DNA of 32,360 nt from an uncultured Clostridia bacterium (GCA_944390495.1 CALXQE010000110.1:1-32360); one strand, 5' to 3'. Counted from the stretch's first letter, positions 14,747-24,078 are shown. Notes: generated by a model from the sequence alone, not told the origin. Translations and numbers: made by a program.

Positions 14747-15715
14747 TTATTTTTCATTTTCACGTCTAAATCTTCCATAATATTTTTTTATAATCCATAT
14801 TCTTATTTTACCTTTGAATACCAATAAACTAATTAATACAATCCTTTGATAAAATGCTTCAGGTGCTTTTAAAGATAGTTTGATTAATCGTCTAAAATCT
14901 TTTCTGGATAATATCTCAGAATAATTGCAATTAAACTCTGTTAAGTTTATACATATATTCATAACACCTAACCTTGCAAGTATATACTTAAATTCGTCAT
15001 TAGTAACCATATCAAACAGGCTGCAAAGTTTTCTGATTTTTTCTATAGAAAAAGAACGAGAATGACTGTCTTTGTACTGATAATAATAATAAAGCATTTC
15101 ATCGACAAAAACTATCTTATTCAGTTTTTTTACTGCCAATATATTAAAATACAAATCTTCTGAGTGAACTTTGGCATTATCAGCAAATTGAATGTTATTC
15201 ACATCTAAGAATGATTTTCTGTAAATCTTATTGCAGCACCCATGACTATGAATATATGTAAAGAAAAACTCATTCATGTATTTGACTCTGTCTTTTACTT
15301 CTATTTCGCCTTCAAATCGTTTCAATTCGGCTTTATGCTCATTATGGCTTTGCACCACCCAAGCATTACACTGACATATATCAGCATCCCCAATTTTTTG
15401 GTATAGCCTTTCATACATAACGTCTGAAATTGCATCATCTCCGTCAACAAAACCTATATACTCACCTTTCGCCATCTGCAATCCAATATTTCTGGATAAT
15501 CCTTGTCCCTGATGCTTACTTTTTACAACCCGAAGATTAGAATATTTATTACTATATTCAGACACTATATTGTATGAGTTGTCCGTTGAACCATCATCGA
15601 TAACTATTATCTCAATTCCATCAAGCTTCTGATTAATAACTGATTCTATGCATCTGACAATTGTAGTTTCATTGTTATATACAGGTATAATTACAGATAT
15701 CTTTATTTCATCCAT
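14747..15715 (-). CDS. Family 2 glycosyltransferase
   Basis: This 322-residue GT-A enzyme opens with KISVIIPVYNNETT, then IDDGSTDNSYNI, LSRNIGLQMAKGEYIGF and the DxD-type VDGDD. The C terminus is basic and moderately hydrophobic, suggesting membrane association. It acts in assembly of the exopolysaccharide repeat. The open frame extends to a TTG at 15727; the ATG at 15715 is preferred, overlapping the pyruvyl transferase end by 13 bases, which implies coupled translation. Its His-Ser-His-rich stretch near residue 145 (FTYIHSHGCCNKIYRK) is typical of CpsJ/EpsJ-like members. Confidence 0.9.
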   Translation of the reverse strand: MDEIKISVIIPVYNNETTIVRCIESVINQKLDGIEIIVIDDGSTDNSYNIVSEYSNKYSNLRVVKSKHQGQGLSRNIGLQMAKGEYIGFVDGDDAISDVMYERLYQKIGDADICQCNAWVVQSHNEHKAELKRFEGEIEVKDRVKYMNEFFFTYIHSHGCCNKIYRKSFLDVNNIQFADNAKVHSEDLYFNILAVKKLNKIVFVDEMLYYYYQYKDSHSRSFSIEKIRKLCSLFDMVTNDEFKYILARLGVMNICINLTEFNCNYSEILSRKDFRRLIKLSLKAPEAFYQRIVLISLLVFKGKIRIWIIKKYYGRFRRENEK

Positions 15716-16725
15716 TGTCTTAAACAATCATAGTGCCCCCTTGCCTGTTCTTGCAATATTTTACTATTTTTAAATGGTTCTATATTATAAATTGCATCTA
15801 AAAGTTTTTCTTCACTAATACTGTGTATATCAAATATTTCTCCCTCATAACCAAAATCATTCAATGCATTAACAGTTTTATTTGAATACGCTATCGGAAC
15901 AAAAGGTAAACAAAACCTTGTAGCTAAAACAGCCATGTGGAAACGGGCTGTTAAAATTCCGCCGCATCTTTTTAAGTTGTATAAAATATTACTACCATCA
16001 TCCGTATGTGCAATAATTTCTGCATATTCCTTATGCTTCATCATAGAAAGTATTGTATATGCCGAACAAAGATCATTCTCTTGTTCTACATCAAATGCAA
16101 ACAGTAACACCTTACGCTTTGTTTGTTCTATGAACTTATCAGCAGTTTTTGCAATAGTTTTATAGTAGAGAAGATTTGATTCAAAATTGCTTCTGTAAGT
16201 AGATATACCTAAATGACCTTCACATTCTACATCCGGAATCCATTCATCAGGCATGGAAAATACAAGATCAGGATGTATTTCCAAAATTGATTTTTTTGAA
16301 TATTTCTTTACAAAGTCATAAGAAGCCTTATCTCTCACCGATATCAAATCGTAAGATCTAACCTTCCACTTCACCAAAATTTTTCCTATCAAACCTCTAT
16401 ATGGTCCAATGTTACAGCCTATTACAGCATTCTTCAGCCCTTTAACCAGTCTACGTCTTTCAAATTCTTCCTTAAGAAAATACAATATTGAAGTTACTCC
16501 TCTTATAATAAAACCAGAACCTGTAACTGTTAATCCCATATCAAAATTAATTTTATCATCTGGCTTTAACATATACATATTAGGTTCATTTTCAAAAGGT
16601 ATAAACAACTCCTCTTTTTTTACTGATACATAAAAATTATGCTCGCGAAATCTATAAGCAATTATTTTTAGCATCAAATCATCACCTAAATTTCTATCCA
16701 GATAACCGCTTAAATATATATTCAT
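15703..16725 (-). CDS. Polysaccharide pyruvyl transferase (CsaB/WcaK-like)
   Basis: This 340-residue cytoplasmic GT-B-like enzyme adds a pyruvate ketal from phosphoenolpyruvate to a sugar. It shows the family start YLSGYLDRNLGDD and the C-terminal donor-site signature TARFHMAVLATRFCLPFVPI. AAGGAA lies before the ATG at 16725. In SLH-bearing bacteria, CsaB pyruvylates the wall polymer that SLH domains bind. Two SLH proteins are encoded in this window, so a role in preparing their anchor is possible, but location inside an exopolysaccharide operon equally fits pyruvylation of the secreted polymer. Confidence 0.9.
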   Translation of the reverse strand: MNIYLSGYLDRNLGDDLMLKIIAYRFREHNFYVSVKKEELFIPFENEPNMYMLKPDDKINFDMGLTVTGSGFIIRGVTSILYFLKEEFERRRLVKGLKNAVIGCNIGPYRGLIGKILVKWKVRSYDLISVRDKASYDFVKKYSKKSILEIHPDLVFSMPDEWIPDVECEGHLGISTYRSNFESNLLYYKTIAKTADKFIEQTKRKVLLFAFDVEQENDLCSAYTILSMMKHKEYAEIIAHTDDGSNILYNLKRCGGILTARFHMAVLATRFCLPFVPIAYSNKTVNALNDFGYEGEIFDIHSISEEKLLDAIYNIEPFKNSKILQEQARGHYDCLRQWMK

Positions 16726-16756
16726 AATTTTTCCTTAAAAGTATGCGAATACTTGC

Positions 16757-18154
16757 TTATACTCGTCTTTTAACTCCTGCCCTTCTTTTGATTTTTTTTG
16801 TCAGCAATACAAGTTCATATGTTATAACACATACGCATCCAATAAGTACACTCATGACAAAAACAATACCTCGAAATAAATTTTCAGGTTTATCACCTTT
16901 TGTTGTAATGCTTGTAAGAAGATTTATATTTTTTGTAAGCTGATAACGTTTAAAATCATTCATAAATGTATTTGTGATATCATATAGTTCACTTACTTTT
17001 TCTGTCACATCACCTATTTCCTTATCAATATTTCTTGTAAGTTCTTTTTGGTCTACATTCTCAGGAATAGGGCTGTTGAAGATATTATATATGTTATTAT
17101 AATAATCTCCATCTATCAGGTATTCATTTGCTTTTACTCCATCAATTACATAGCTGTTTATTAATTGATCATAAGTTGTAGAAGTAACATCCTGTTCATC
17201 TTGAAAATTATACACATCGTATGCATGATATTTTTCATCGCTTTCATCGCCTTCGCCATACGAACTTGGTACATCCTTATTAGCATTAACAAATTCTTGC
17301 ATGAGGTTCATGGCTGTATCTGAATCACGTTTTTTCGTATCATGTTCAAGCTGTGCCTTTTCAATTTTATACTGATATTTATCTAACAATACCTCTTTAT
17401 TTTTAGTTATATGCCCATTGAGAATATGCGAAAAAATTGTTGGTAATGTTACATCCTTGATTTCACCATAAAATCTTGACATATCATTAAAAGTATATCC
17501 GGTTCTCGGTGAACAGAAATCAGTAAAATCAGAAGCATTAGTATCAAAATATGCAGCACCATCACTTATGGCATCATTAATAATTTCAACTACCTCAAGA
17601 TAATCATGCTGAACATTAATAGTATCAAATTTTATTTCTGGCAACGAATATGTAGAAAGATATTCATTTGAAAAATAATTAGTATATGCGGTCAAAATTG
17701 CATCAACTATATCTCTTGCATATTCTAATGATTTTCCCTGATCTGCATTATACGAAATAATATATGAATTTGGATAATATACAAATTCTGTTCCTTCCTT
17801 TTGGTTTGCCTCCTTTATTTCCTGTACATCGTCAGGAATAATTCCTACTATAGTGCATTTTGAACGAACATCCTCAACATTATCATCTCCGCCCATAGTT
17901 TGCAATGCCTCCGAAATTACTCTTGGTGAAATAATTTCATAAACATCAAGTTTTTTCCCTTGAGAAAGATATCCGTCACTTGTATTTAATTCATTAAATC
18001 TTATAATAGCCTGTGCCGTATATGTTTGGGTACTATTAATCAACATAAAACCACAAATCGTAGTAATAATAACAAATATAAATACAAACCATTTGTGTTT
18101 AAATATATAACCTATTAAATCATAAATAGTAATCTTATTCATTACTTTCACCAT
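16757..18154 (-). CDS. Wzz/chain-length-determinant-like membrane protein
   Basis: This 465-residue protein has a cytoplasmic start (TIYDLIGYIFKHKW), a transmembrane helix at ~22-40, a long periplasmic-type loop rich in helix, and a second transmembrane helix near 430-450, the classic polysaccharide co-polymerase topology. It lacks a Walker kinase domain and a tyrosine tail. Its middle region is related to the Wzz part of the neighbouring GT2 fusion (compare YIISYNADQGK and YTVTYNQKNK; YLEVVEIINDAI and YVEIGEWFTKEI), so the two are likely paralogues and perhaps partners. The ATG at 18154 has GAGGA upstream and overlaps the fusion gene by 20 bases; an ATG at 18142 is the alternative. Confidence 0.8.
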   Translation of the reverse strand: MVKVMNKITIYDLIGYIFKHKWFVFIFVIITTICGFMLINSTQTYTAQAIIRFNELNTSDGYLSQGKKLDVYEIISPRVISEALQTMGGDDNVEDVRSKCTIVGIIPDDVQEIKEANQKEGTEFVYYPNSYIISYNADQGKSLEYARDIVDAILTAYTNYFSNEYLSTYSLPEIKFDTINVQHDYLEVVEIINDAISDGAAYFDTNASDFTDFCSPRTGYTFNDMSRFYGEIKDVTLPTIFSHILNGHITKNKEVLLDKYQYKIEKAQLEHDTKKRDSDTAMNLMQEFVNANKDVPSSYGEGDESDEKYHAYDVYNFQDEQDVTSTTYDQLINSYVIDGVKANEYLIDGDYYNNIYNIFNSPIPENVDQKELTRNIDKEIGDVTEKVSELYDITNTFMNDFKRYQLTKNINLLTSITTKGDKPENLFRGIVFVMSVLIGCVCVITYELVLLTKKIKRRAGVKRRV

Positions 18155-20540
18155 TCTCTTTCCTCTTTAACATTGCAATTTGTGCACTTATTATAGCTTC
18201 AATCCATACAACTATTGTCGCTACAATGCCTGCCATGATTGCAACAGCCAATGCTGTTACAGGAGATAATAATGTTAATATATTTTTCTCAGGAATAACA
18301 AACTCTAAATATTCAAATGTTTTAAATTTAATATATTCATTATCTGTATCAACCGCTATCTTGGAAATTGTTTTAAGTTGATTACACATATCTACGATCA
18401 TTTCATCCGCAGTTTTTTTTGTGCGTGAATATTCTTCTTCTGTAAGATTTTTTGATTCTATATTCTTTTTAATGGTATTATTTTCCTGAATTCTTTTTTC
18501 GTACTTTTCAGTCAACAAACCTGCATCATAGGCATCATTAGTCAGATAATCAATTCCTGTCATTGTTCTGTTCATATAGAAATTATTGTCCTTGTCTATT
18601 GACGGTATAAATGCAACACCTGTAATGTATGAATCGTACTCTTGAATTGCTTTTATTCTAAAATCATGTGCAGCTTGTTGCTTACTCTTCCCTCTCTCCA
18701 ACAAGTCTATTTTATAGTTTAGCTTATGTATATATTCTTCTTTATTTTTTGCCAGACCCGACTGAGATACAAATCCAATATATTTTTCAAGAGTTGTATT
18801 CTTAAAGTTCTGCAACATTTTTTGTATATTTATAAATGTCTGATCAGTACTTGTTGCACGGTATGATCCGTTTTCATTTGCCCTTGCCGTTATAAACTGC
18901 TGCATACTATCAATTTCTTTTGTGAACCACTCTCCTATTTCGACATACTCCAACTTATCTAATTCTATGTCGCCCACTTCAAAATTCAAAACAGTATTTT
19001 TTTCAGTATAATTTGCAAAAAAATTAGCTGAATATGCTTCACTTATATATTGCAGCATATCATAAGCTTCGTTTTTTGCAAATTTATTTTTCTGGTTATA
19101 TGTGACAGTATACTCATTTGTAATATAGTAAAAATCTTTACCTTCAGTATTCGCCGCAACTGTTCTTGAAATAATATCCTCATCATTTATTGCAAATACC
19201 GCAACTCTGTCACGCAACTCACCCGTTGTCATATCTGTGATATTATGATTTTCAATCACATCATTCAATACTGTTTCTGATTTAATAGCAAATATATCAA
19301 ACCATGTACCATCAGGATACAAACCTTTAGCCGCCTCCGGATAATTACATCTTAAAATCATCGTTTGTTCCTTAGAAAGAAATAATGTATTTGCCACAAG
19401 CATTAATACAAATATCGTCAATGTGAAGCTTATAATTTTTTTAAAATTTTTTCTTAACGATTTTATGAATAAAGTATTTGCGATACTCTTTATCATATTT
19501 TTTCGGTCTAGTAAATTGATATTTTCTGCAAATTCTCGGGCTTGAATAGTTATTATATCCTCAGGCAGTTCACCTTTTTCTTTTCCCTCATTAAGTCCTC
19601 TTTTTCGAATTATACTGTATAAAATAGCAGGATTATGTAATAATTTTATAATTAACTTTTGCTTTAATGTAAGAGTACTTTGATTCATTCCATCTATGGC
19701 ATCTAAAAAATATTTGTTTGAAAGTGTTTTTTTAAACGTTTTAAATCCGGCGTTTACATCATTATAAATAATGTCATAAAAGAAACGAAATGCTCTTGTT
19801 TTTAATTCAAAATCATACGCATGGTCATACCATTCTGATATCCCAACCATAAATCTTTCACAACGTTCTGCAAGATTTTCTTTAAATGAATTTGTAGCTG
19901 AATCATCACGTTGAAAATATACAACTAAAACTTCATCAACAATAGCAATTTTATCCATAGTTTTTAGCACTTTTGCAAAGAAGTACGAATCTTCTGCAAA
20001 AATATCTTCTCTATTTTCAAATTTTACGCCTGTTGATTCGAGAAATTTTCTGTTATACATTTTGTTATCCGTAAATTCACCCATTGTTATTTTACCAAGA
20101 AAATATTTTGAAATTCTATCCACATCATTCACGTTATCATATGTCGGTAGTTTAAAAAGAGGACCTTCCTTATGGGTACTATATTCTCGCTGTGTGTTAC
20201 ATACAACCATATCACAATCATTTGCCGCAGAATACATTTTTTCTATTGCATCGCTGAGCATATAATCATCACCATCTAAAAACCAGACCCATTCACCGTT
20301 TGACGATTCAAATCCCATATTTCTTGCAGCACCCGGTCCTTCATTTTCTTTGATAATATGCTTGATTCGATCGTCTTTTTCTGCAAGTTCATCAACTATT
20401 TGAGACGTATTATCTGTTGAACCGTCATTTACGACTATAATTTCTACGTCTTTAAAGCTTTGTGATGTTACACTTGTTATTGCTCTTTCAATATAATCTT
20501 GAAGATTATAAACCGGTATAATTACACTTATTTTAGGCAT
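18135..20540 (-). CDS. Fusion of a family 2 glycosyltransferase and a Wzz-like co-polymerase domain
   Basis: This 801-residue protein joins two modules. Residues 1-310 are a complete GT2 domain (KISVIIPVYNLQDYI, NDGSTDNTSQI, AARNMGFESSNGEW and the metal motif FLDGDD at 88-92). Residues ~365-795 are a Wzz-like module: a transmembrane helix at 370-388, a long extracytoplasmic helical region and a last transmembrane helix near 757-782. The connecting region (320-365) is charged and has no membrane helix. No frame break is visible, and the stop/start arrangement with neighbours is tidy. AGGAGG lies before the ATG at 20540. A glycosyltransferase physically tied to chain-length control is unusual and suggests polymer synthesis coupled to export. 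The next gene is a stand-alone paralogue of the second module. Confidence 0.85.
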   Translation of the reverse strand: MPKISVIIPVYNLQDYIERAITSVTSQSFKDVEIIVVNDGSTDNTSQIVDELAEKDDRIKHIIKENEGPGAARNMGFESSNGEWVWFLDGDDYMLSDAIEKMYSAANDCDMVVCNTQREYSTHKEGPLFKLPTYDNVNDVDRISKYFLGKITMGEFTDNKMYNRKFLESTGVKFENREDIFAEDSYFFAKVLKTMDKIAIVDEVLVVYFQRDDSATNSFKENLAERCERFMVGISEWYDHAYDFELKTRAFRFFYDIIYNDVNAGFKTFKKTLSNKYFLDAIDGMNQSTLTLKQKLIIKLLHNPAILYSIIRKRGLNEGKEKGELPEDIITIQAREFAENINLLDRKNMIKSIANTLFIKSLRKNFKKIISFTLTIFVLMLVANTLFLSKEQTMILRCNYPEAAKGLYPDGTWFDIFAIKSETVLNDVIENHNITDMTTGELRDRVAVFAINDEDIISRTVAANTEGKDFYYITNEYTVTYNQKNKFAKNEAYDMLQYISEAYSANFFANYTEKNTVLNFEVGDIELDKLEYVEIGEWFTKEIDSMQQFITARANENGSYRATSTDQTFINIQKMLQNFKNTTLEKYIGFVSQSGLAKNKEEYIHKLNYKIDLLERGKSKQQAAHDFRIKAIQEYDSYITGVAFIPSIDKDNNFYMNRTMTGIDYLTNDAYDAGLLTEKYEKRIQENNTIKKNIESKNLTEEEYSRTKKTADEMIVDMCNQLKTISKIAVDTDNEYIKFKTFEYLEFVIPEKNILTLLSPVTALAVAIMAGIVATIVVWIEAIISAQIAMLKRKENGESNE

Positions 20541-21714
20541 TTTTTTCCTCCTCTTCTACAAAATTCAATGCCCCCATTATTAACACATTCCAGAAAGGTT
20601 TATAATAAGGATATACTGTAATACTCATGCTCAGTACCATCATCCCAAAAAGTGCAACCGTTAATATTCGGTTACGTTTAAAGGTTCGCACTGCGCTTGT
20701 AGCAAGCATAATTATAAACAGCATACACCCTATAAGTCCTTGATCGTACAAAACCTGAATTATATGGTTATGTGCCACGGTATTACTTATACCTGCACCA
20801 CTTAAAGCTTCTGCTGTAGCATAAAACCCCTTACCAAAAACAAAATTTTCTATATTTGTTTTCATGTCAGTTAATAGTACCAACCATATATTAAATCTAT
20901 TACTTGCTCTGTCCTCCAGTATTCTTTCAATATTAAATCGGTTCATAATTGTTTCAGGCAAAATAGGTATAATAAAATATATAATTATAAACAATACAGC
21001 TAATATAACAATTGCTGTTATAATTCTGTTTTTCATACCCTTTACAGATATAATTGTATATAAAAATACTGTTGCCATAATTGCAACTAATCCGCCTCTT
21101 GAACCGGTTTTAAACACACAATATATCATAGCAATTAAAAACAAAATATATATAATTCGAAATCTCTTATCTTCTTTATGTAACATTCTTTCCATGCATA
21201 TAACCAATGGCAATATAAAGTAACCGCAAACCTGATTCGGATCTTCACTGTATCCGAAGATATATATTGTTTCTCTATTATCACTATTAACTAACACATT
21301 TGATGCGAAAACCATCAGAAAGACCATTATTGCTCCTGTTAAGAGCCAGATATTATATATGTAACGTTTTTCACGTGAATTATATACTCTCAATGAAATC
21401 AAAAAAGCCAACGCAGTTGTTTCTACTATCCCTCTTAGAGTATCTATGGATATTTCTTCTCTAAGATGAAATAAAGATGAAAAACTGTATATAAGATATG
21501 CTATCCACGCAAGATGTACACTGTTTGGCTTTATTTCATTTTCTCCTACAAACAAAAGCGGTACCATAAAAATAACAACTATAATTGTTACCAGTTTTAA
21601 CAACGAAATATCCCCCGGCATAGGAATAATTGATAAAGGAGTAGCTAAAAAATACAGACTCATAAAAAACATCGGAAGTCTTATCTTTTGTTTTTTTATA
21701 GCTATGCTATTCAT
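20533..21714 (-). CDS. O-antigen ligase/polymerase-like membrane protein (Wzy)
   Basis: This 393-residue protein has about ten or more membrane helices and a large outer loop in the C-terminal third containing FGKGFYATAEAL and VAHNHIIQVLYDQGLIG. The latter is the O-antigen ligase/WaaL-Wzy signature, with the conserved His in an xHNxxL context. It should join lipid-linked repeats outside the membrane. The ATG overlaps the upstream GT4 stop (ATGA), and its stop overlaps the GT2-Wzz start by 8 bases, so translation is coupled. Confidence 0.9.
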   Translation of the reverse strand: MNSIAIKKQKIRLPMFFMSLYFLATPLSIIPMPGDISLLKLVTIIVVIFMVPLLFVGENEIKPNSVHLAWIAYLIYSFSSLFHLREEISIDTLRGIVETTALAFLISLRVYNSREKRYIYNIWLLTGAIMVFLMVFASNVLVNSDNRETIYIFGYSEDPNQVCGYFILPLVICMERMLHKEDKRFRIIYILFLIAMIYCVFKTGSRGGLVAIMATVFLYTIISVKGMKNRIITAIVILAVLFIIIYFIIPILPETIMNRFNIERILEDRASNRFNIWLVLLTDMKTNIENFVFGKGFYATAEALSGAGISNTVAHNHIIQVLYDQGLIGCMLFIIMLATSAVRTFKRNRILTVALFGMMVLSMSITVYPYYKPFWNVLIMGALNFVEEEEKNA

Positions 21715-22805
21715 CTCTTTTCTCCTTGAAAATATTTATAATATAAATTAATATATTTTTTGTTCATAATATCAAAATCAAATTCTTTTGAATATTTCTT
21801 GTTATTATTTGATATATTGTGAACAATTGTTTCATTATTTGCCAGATAGATCATTTTATCTGCTAATGCGTCACTGTCTCCTATGGGTACAATAAAACCA
21901 TTTTTTGCCTCTTTAATTACATCAATTGATCCGCTTACAGCCGTTGATAACACTGGCAAACCGGCAGCAAAAGCTTCAATTATGCTTAAAGGCATACCCT
22001 CGGTATCAGATGATAATACAAACACATCTGCCAAAGCCAAAAGATCGGGAACATCGTGACGTATCCCGAGAAAATTAACATTTTTATCAATATCAAGTAA
22101 CTTTGCTTGATATTCAAGTTCTTTTCTTTTTGGTCCGTCTCCTATTAGCAGTAAATGTATGTTATGATTTTTTTTAAAAGCTTTTTCAAACGCATTTAAC
22201 AACATAGCTTGATTTTTCACGTCAGTATGTGAAGCAACATTTATAAAAATAAATCCATCATGTTTTTTTTTTGGTAAATCAAAGTTCTCACATATAATAC
22301 CATTATATATAATCGGTGCATTTTTTAATGATTTATATTCATTTATTACGGTTTTTTGAACTGATTTACATATTGAAACAGGCACCTCACCTAAAAACCT
22401 GTACGCAAAACGCTGAAATATTCTATGTATTTTTCCAAATTCATAGGATGCTACCGAATGAACAGTGTGTATTTTTACACATTTTCTATTTATCATATAA
22501 TACGGTATAAGATATATAGCAGCATGAAGGTGAGTATGTACAACATCTGGTTTTTCCTTTATCATAAAATATGTAAGTTTCGCCAAATGTTTTAAATTAA
22601 AACCTTTAGGTTTTTCAAAATATATTACCCGAATACCAGACTCCTCTAATTTTTTTTCATATTCATTTCCCCATCGAGAATATTGACTTACCACTGTAAC
22701 ATCATGTCCTGCTTTTTTTTGATATAACGCCATATCCATAAGCATTTTTTCAGCTCCGTGAATTACAATGCTTTGTATTATATGAATTATTTTTAATTTT
22801 TTCAT
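21711..22805 (-). CDS. Family 4 glycosyltransferase
   Basis: This 364-residue GT-B retaining enzyme has an N-terminal acceptor fold beginning IIHIIQSIVIHGAEKMLM and a donor domain with FINVASHTDVKNQAMLL, LLIGDGPKRKELE and the E-x7-E motif EGMPLSIIE. It should transfer a sugar during repeat assembly. The open frame runs 22 codons further upstream, but the ATG at 22805 is chosen for GGGGG five bases before it and because the upstream gene ends at 22822. A T10 run (22262-22271) inside the gene is a potential slippage site, though the frame is intact here. Confidence 0.9.
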   Translation of the reverse strand: MKKLKIIHIIQSIVIHGAEKMLMDMALYQKKAGHDVTVVSQYSRWGNEYEKKLEESGIRVIYFEKPKGFNLKHLAKLTYFMIKEKPDVVHTHLHAAIYLIPYYMINRKCVKIHTVHSVASYEFGKIHRIFQRFAYRFLGEVPVSICKSVQKTVINEYKSLKNAPIIYNGIICENFDLPKKKHDGFIFINVASHTDVKNQAMLLNAFEKAFKKNHNIHLLLIGDGPKRKELEYQAKLLDIDKNVNFLGIRHDVPDLLALADVFVLSSDTEGMPLSIIEAFAAGLPVLSTAVSGSIDVIKEAKNGFIVPIGDSDALADKMIYLANNETIVHNISNNNKKYSKEFDFDIMNKKYINLYYKYFQGEKR

Positions 22806-22821
22806 ACGTCCCCCTAACACC

Positions 22822-23526
22822 TTAGTTTTTATAAAAATCACTGAGCCATTTTGCTTCTGTTTTAATGTCATACCCTTTCCTCTTAATAAGATCAGAAGTA
22901 TTCTCTCGTTTATATTTTAATGCTATAAAAATCGCATCTATCCAACTTTGTACTTTATCCTTTAAAGAAACAAACTGTACTCTTCCTGTAATATCTATTT
23001 CTTTTGTAATTGTATCTGAAAATATACAAGGTAATCCTGAAGCTTGTGCTTCTACACCTGCTACAGGTAATCCCTCAAATAATGACGTTAATATAAAGAT
23101 ATCTGCTGCTTGCATTAACTGATCTATATCTTCCCGTAACCCTAACAGTAATACTTCATTCTCAAGTGAATTTCTTTTTATAATATTTTCTAATTCAGAT
23201 CTCAGAACTCCTTCTCCTGCTATAAGAATCTTAAATTTTTTCCCTTGCTTTTTCATTTCTGCTGCTATATCCAACAAATAACGATGATTTTTTTGTTCCT
23301 CAAGTCTCCCTACATTTAAAATAACACATTCATCTTTTAATCCTAATTTTTTACGAATCTCTTCCCTGACCATTGGTTTAAACTCAAATTTGTCACAATC
23401 AACCCCATTATGTATGATTCGATAATTTTTCTGTTTTATAACTTTTTTACCATAGCAAAATTCTCCAGCCTTATCAGAACATGCAAAATAATAATCCGCA
23501 AGGAAACGAAGTGGGTATAGCATCAA
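22822..23526 (-). CDS. C-terminal half of a frameshifted family 4 glycosyltransferase
   Basis: These 234 residues contain the donor-binding half of a GT4: RIIHNGVDCDKFEF, ILNVGRLEEQKNHRYLL, ILIAGEGVLRSELE and the E-x7-E motif EGLPVAGVE. The open frame continues upstream to about 23620 (PISKIFGKVRKCVIHAHYT...), where it meets the N-terminal half in another frame at a run of nine As on the plus strand. By itself it lacks the acceptor domain and would be inactive. There is no proper start; the TTG at 23526 is a formal one. Confidence 0.85.
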   Translation of the reverse strand: MMLYPLRFLADYYFACSDKAGEFCYGKKVIKQKNYRIIHNGVDCDKFEFKPMVREEIRKKLGLKDECVILNVGRLEEQKNHRYLLDIAAEMKKQGKKFKILIAGEGVLRSELENIIKRNSLENEVLLLGLREDIDQLMQAADIFILTSLFEGLPVAGVEAQASGLPCIFSDTITKEIDITGRVQFVSLKDKVQSWIDAIFIALKYKRENTSDLIKRKGYDIKTEAKWLSDFYKN

Positions 23527-23591
23527 CCGTTCAAGATTTTCGTAATGATTTTTTTCGGTACTTGTATAATGGGCATGGATAACACATTTTC

Positions 23592-23921
23592 TTACTTTCC
23601 CAAAAATCTTTGAAATCGGCAGAAAAAAAAACCTACAGATGTGAGATTTCCATGCACTACATCATACTCACCTCTATGTTTTGAAAAAAATTTAATTAGT
23701 TCCAATGGATATCTGATAAAATTTTTTAGTTTTAAACGCGGCATAACATATATATTGCCACCATAACTTCGTATTTCTTTATTGTAAAACGCCTCTCCTT
23801 CGTAATTTACCATAAAATCAAAATGTATATTTTCTCTGTCACCAAAACGTACAAAGTTCATAATCATATTTTCAAGTCCACCAACATTCATTTGCCCAGC
23901 AATCATAAGAACTTTTTTCAT
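23592..23921 (-). CDS. N-terminal half of a frameshifted family 4 glycosyltransferase
   Basis: These 109 residues are the start of a GT4 (KKVLMIAGQMNVGGLENMIMNF, then YDVVHGNLTSVGFFF) that leaves frame at the T9 tract of the coding strand and stops at 23594-23592. With ten Ts the frame would continue into LPISKIFGKVRK and the remaining half, giving a normal protein of about 366 residues. It is the first gene of the exopolysaccharide operon, with GAGGTGA before the ATG and the promoter 30-60 bases upstream. Confidence 0.87.
   Translation of the reverse strand: MKKVLMIAGQMNVGGLENMIMNFVRFGDRENIHFDFMVNYEGEAFYNKEIRSYGGNIYVMPRLKLKNFIRYPLELIKFFSKHRGEYDVVHGNLTSVGFFFCRFQRFLGK
23623..23631. repeat. 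A9/T9 homopolymer at the frameshift of the first exopolysaccharide gene
   Basis: Nine As on the plus strand are nine Ts in the coding strand. One more T (or two fewer) restores one continuous GT4 frame. Tracts of this length are prone to slipped-strand mispairing and also to sequencing error. Confidence 0.85.
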
Positions 23922-23952
23922 ATACTCACCTCATAAACATCTCTTAATAAGA

Positions 23953-23981
23953 ATTTTACACTTTTTTTGTCATTTTGTCAA
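23953..23981 (-). promoter_or_regulatory. Promoter of the exopolysaccharide operon
   Basis: On the minus strand a perfect TTGACA (23981-23976), 17 bases, then TAAAAT (23958-23953). Start near 23946, about 25 bases before the ATG at 23921. No second promoter of this quality was noticed inside the operon. Confidence 0.85.
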
Positions 23982-24032
23982 CAAATTATGAGTTTTTTTA
24001 TATATTTTTGTACTATTTGCTTATGTTTTTAT

Positions 24033-24064
24033 AAAAAAAGGCGTGGTGCAAAAACACCACACCT
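24033..24064 (-). terminator. Terminator of the riboswitch-controlled SLH gene
   Basis: On the minus strand GGTGTGGTG and CACCACGCC pair (24063-24055 with 24048-24040) around a 6-base loop and are followed by seven Ts. It insulates the SLH gene from the exopolysaccharide promoter just beyond. Confidence 0.93.
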
Positions 24065-24078
24065 GCCCTAAAAATAAA

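Noticed and set aside
22262..22271. T10 tract in the intact GT4 gene as a phase-variation site
   Set aside because: The frame is open through it and Lys codons are natural there; with no broken allele seen it is only a potential site.
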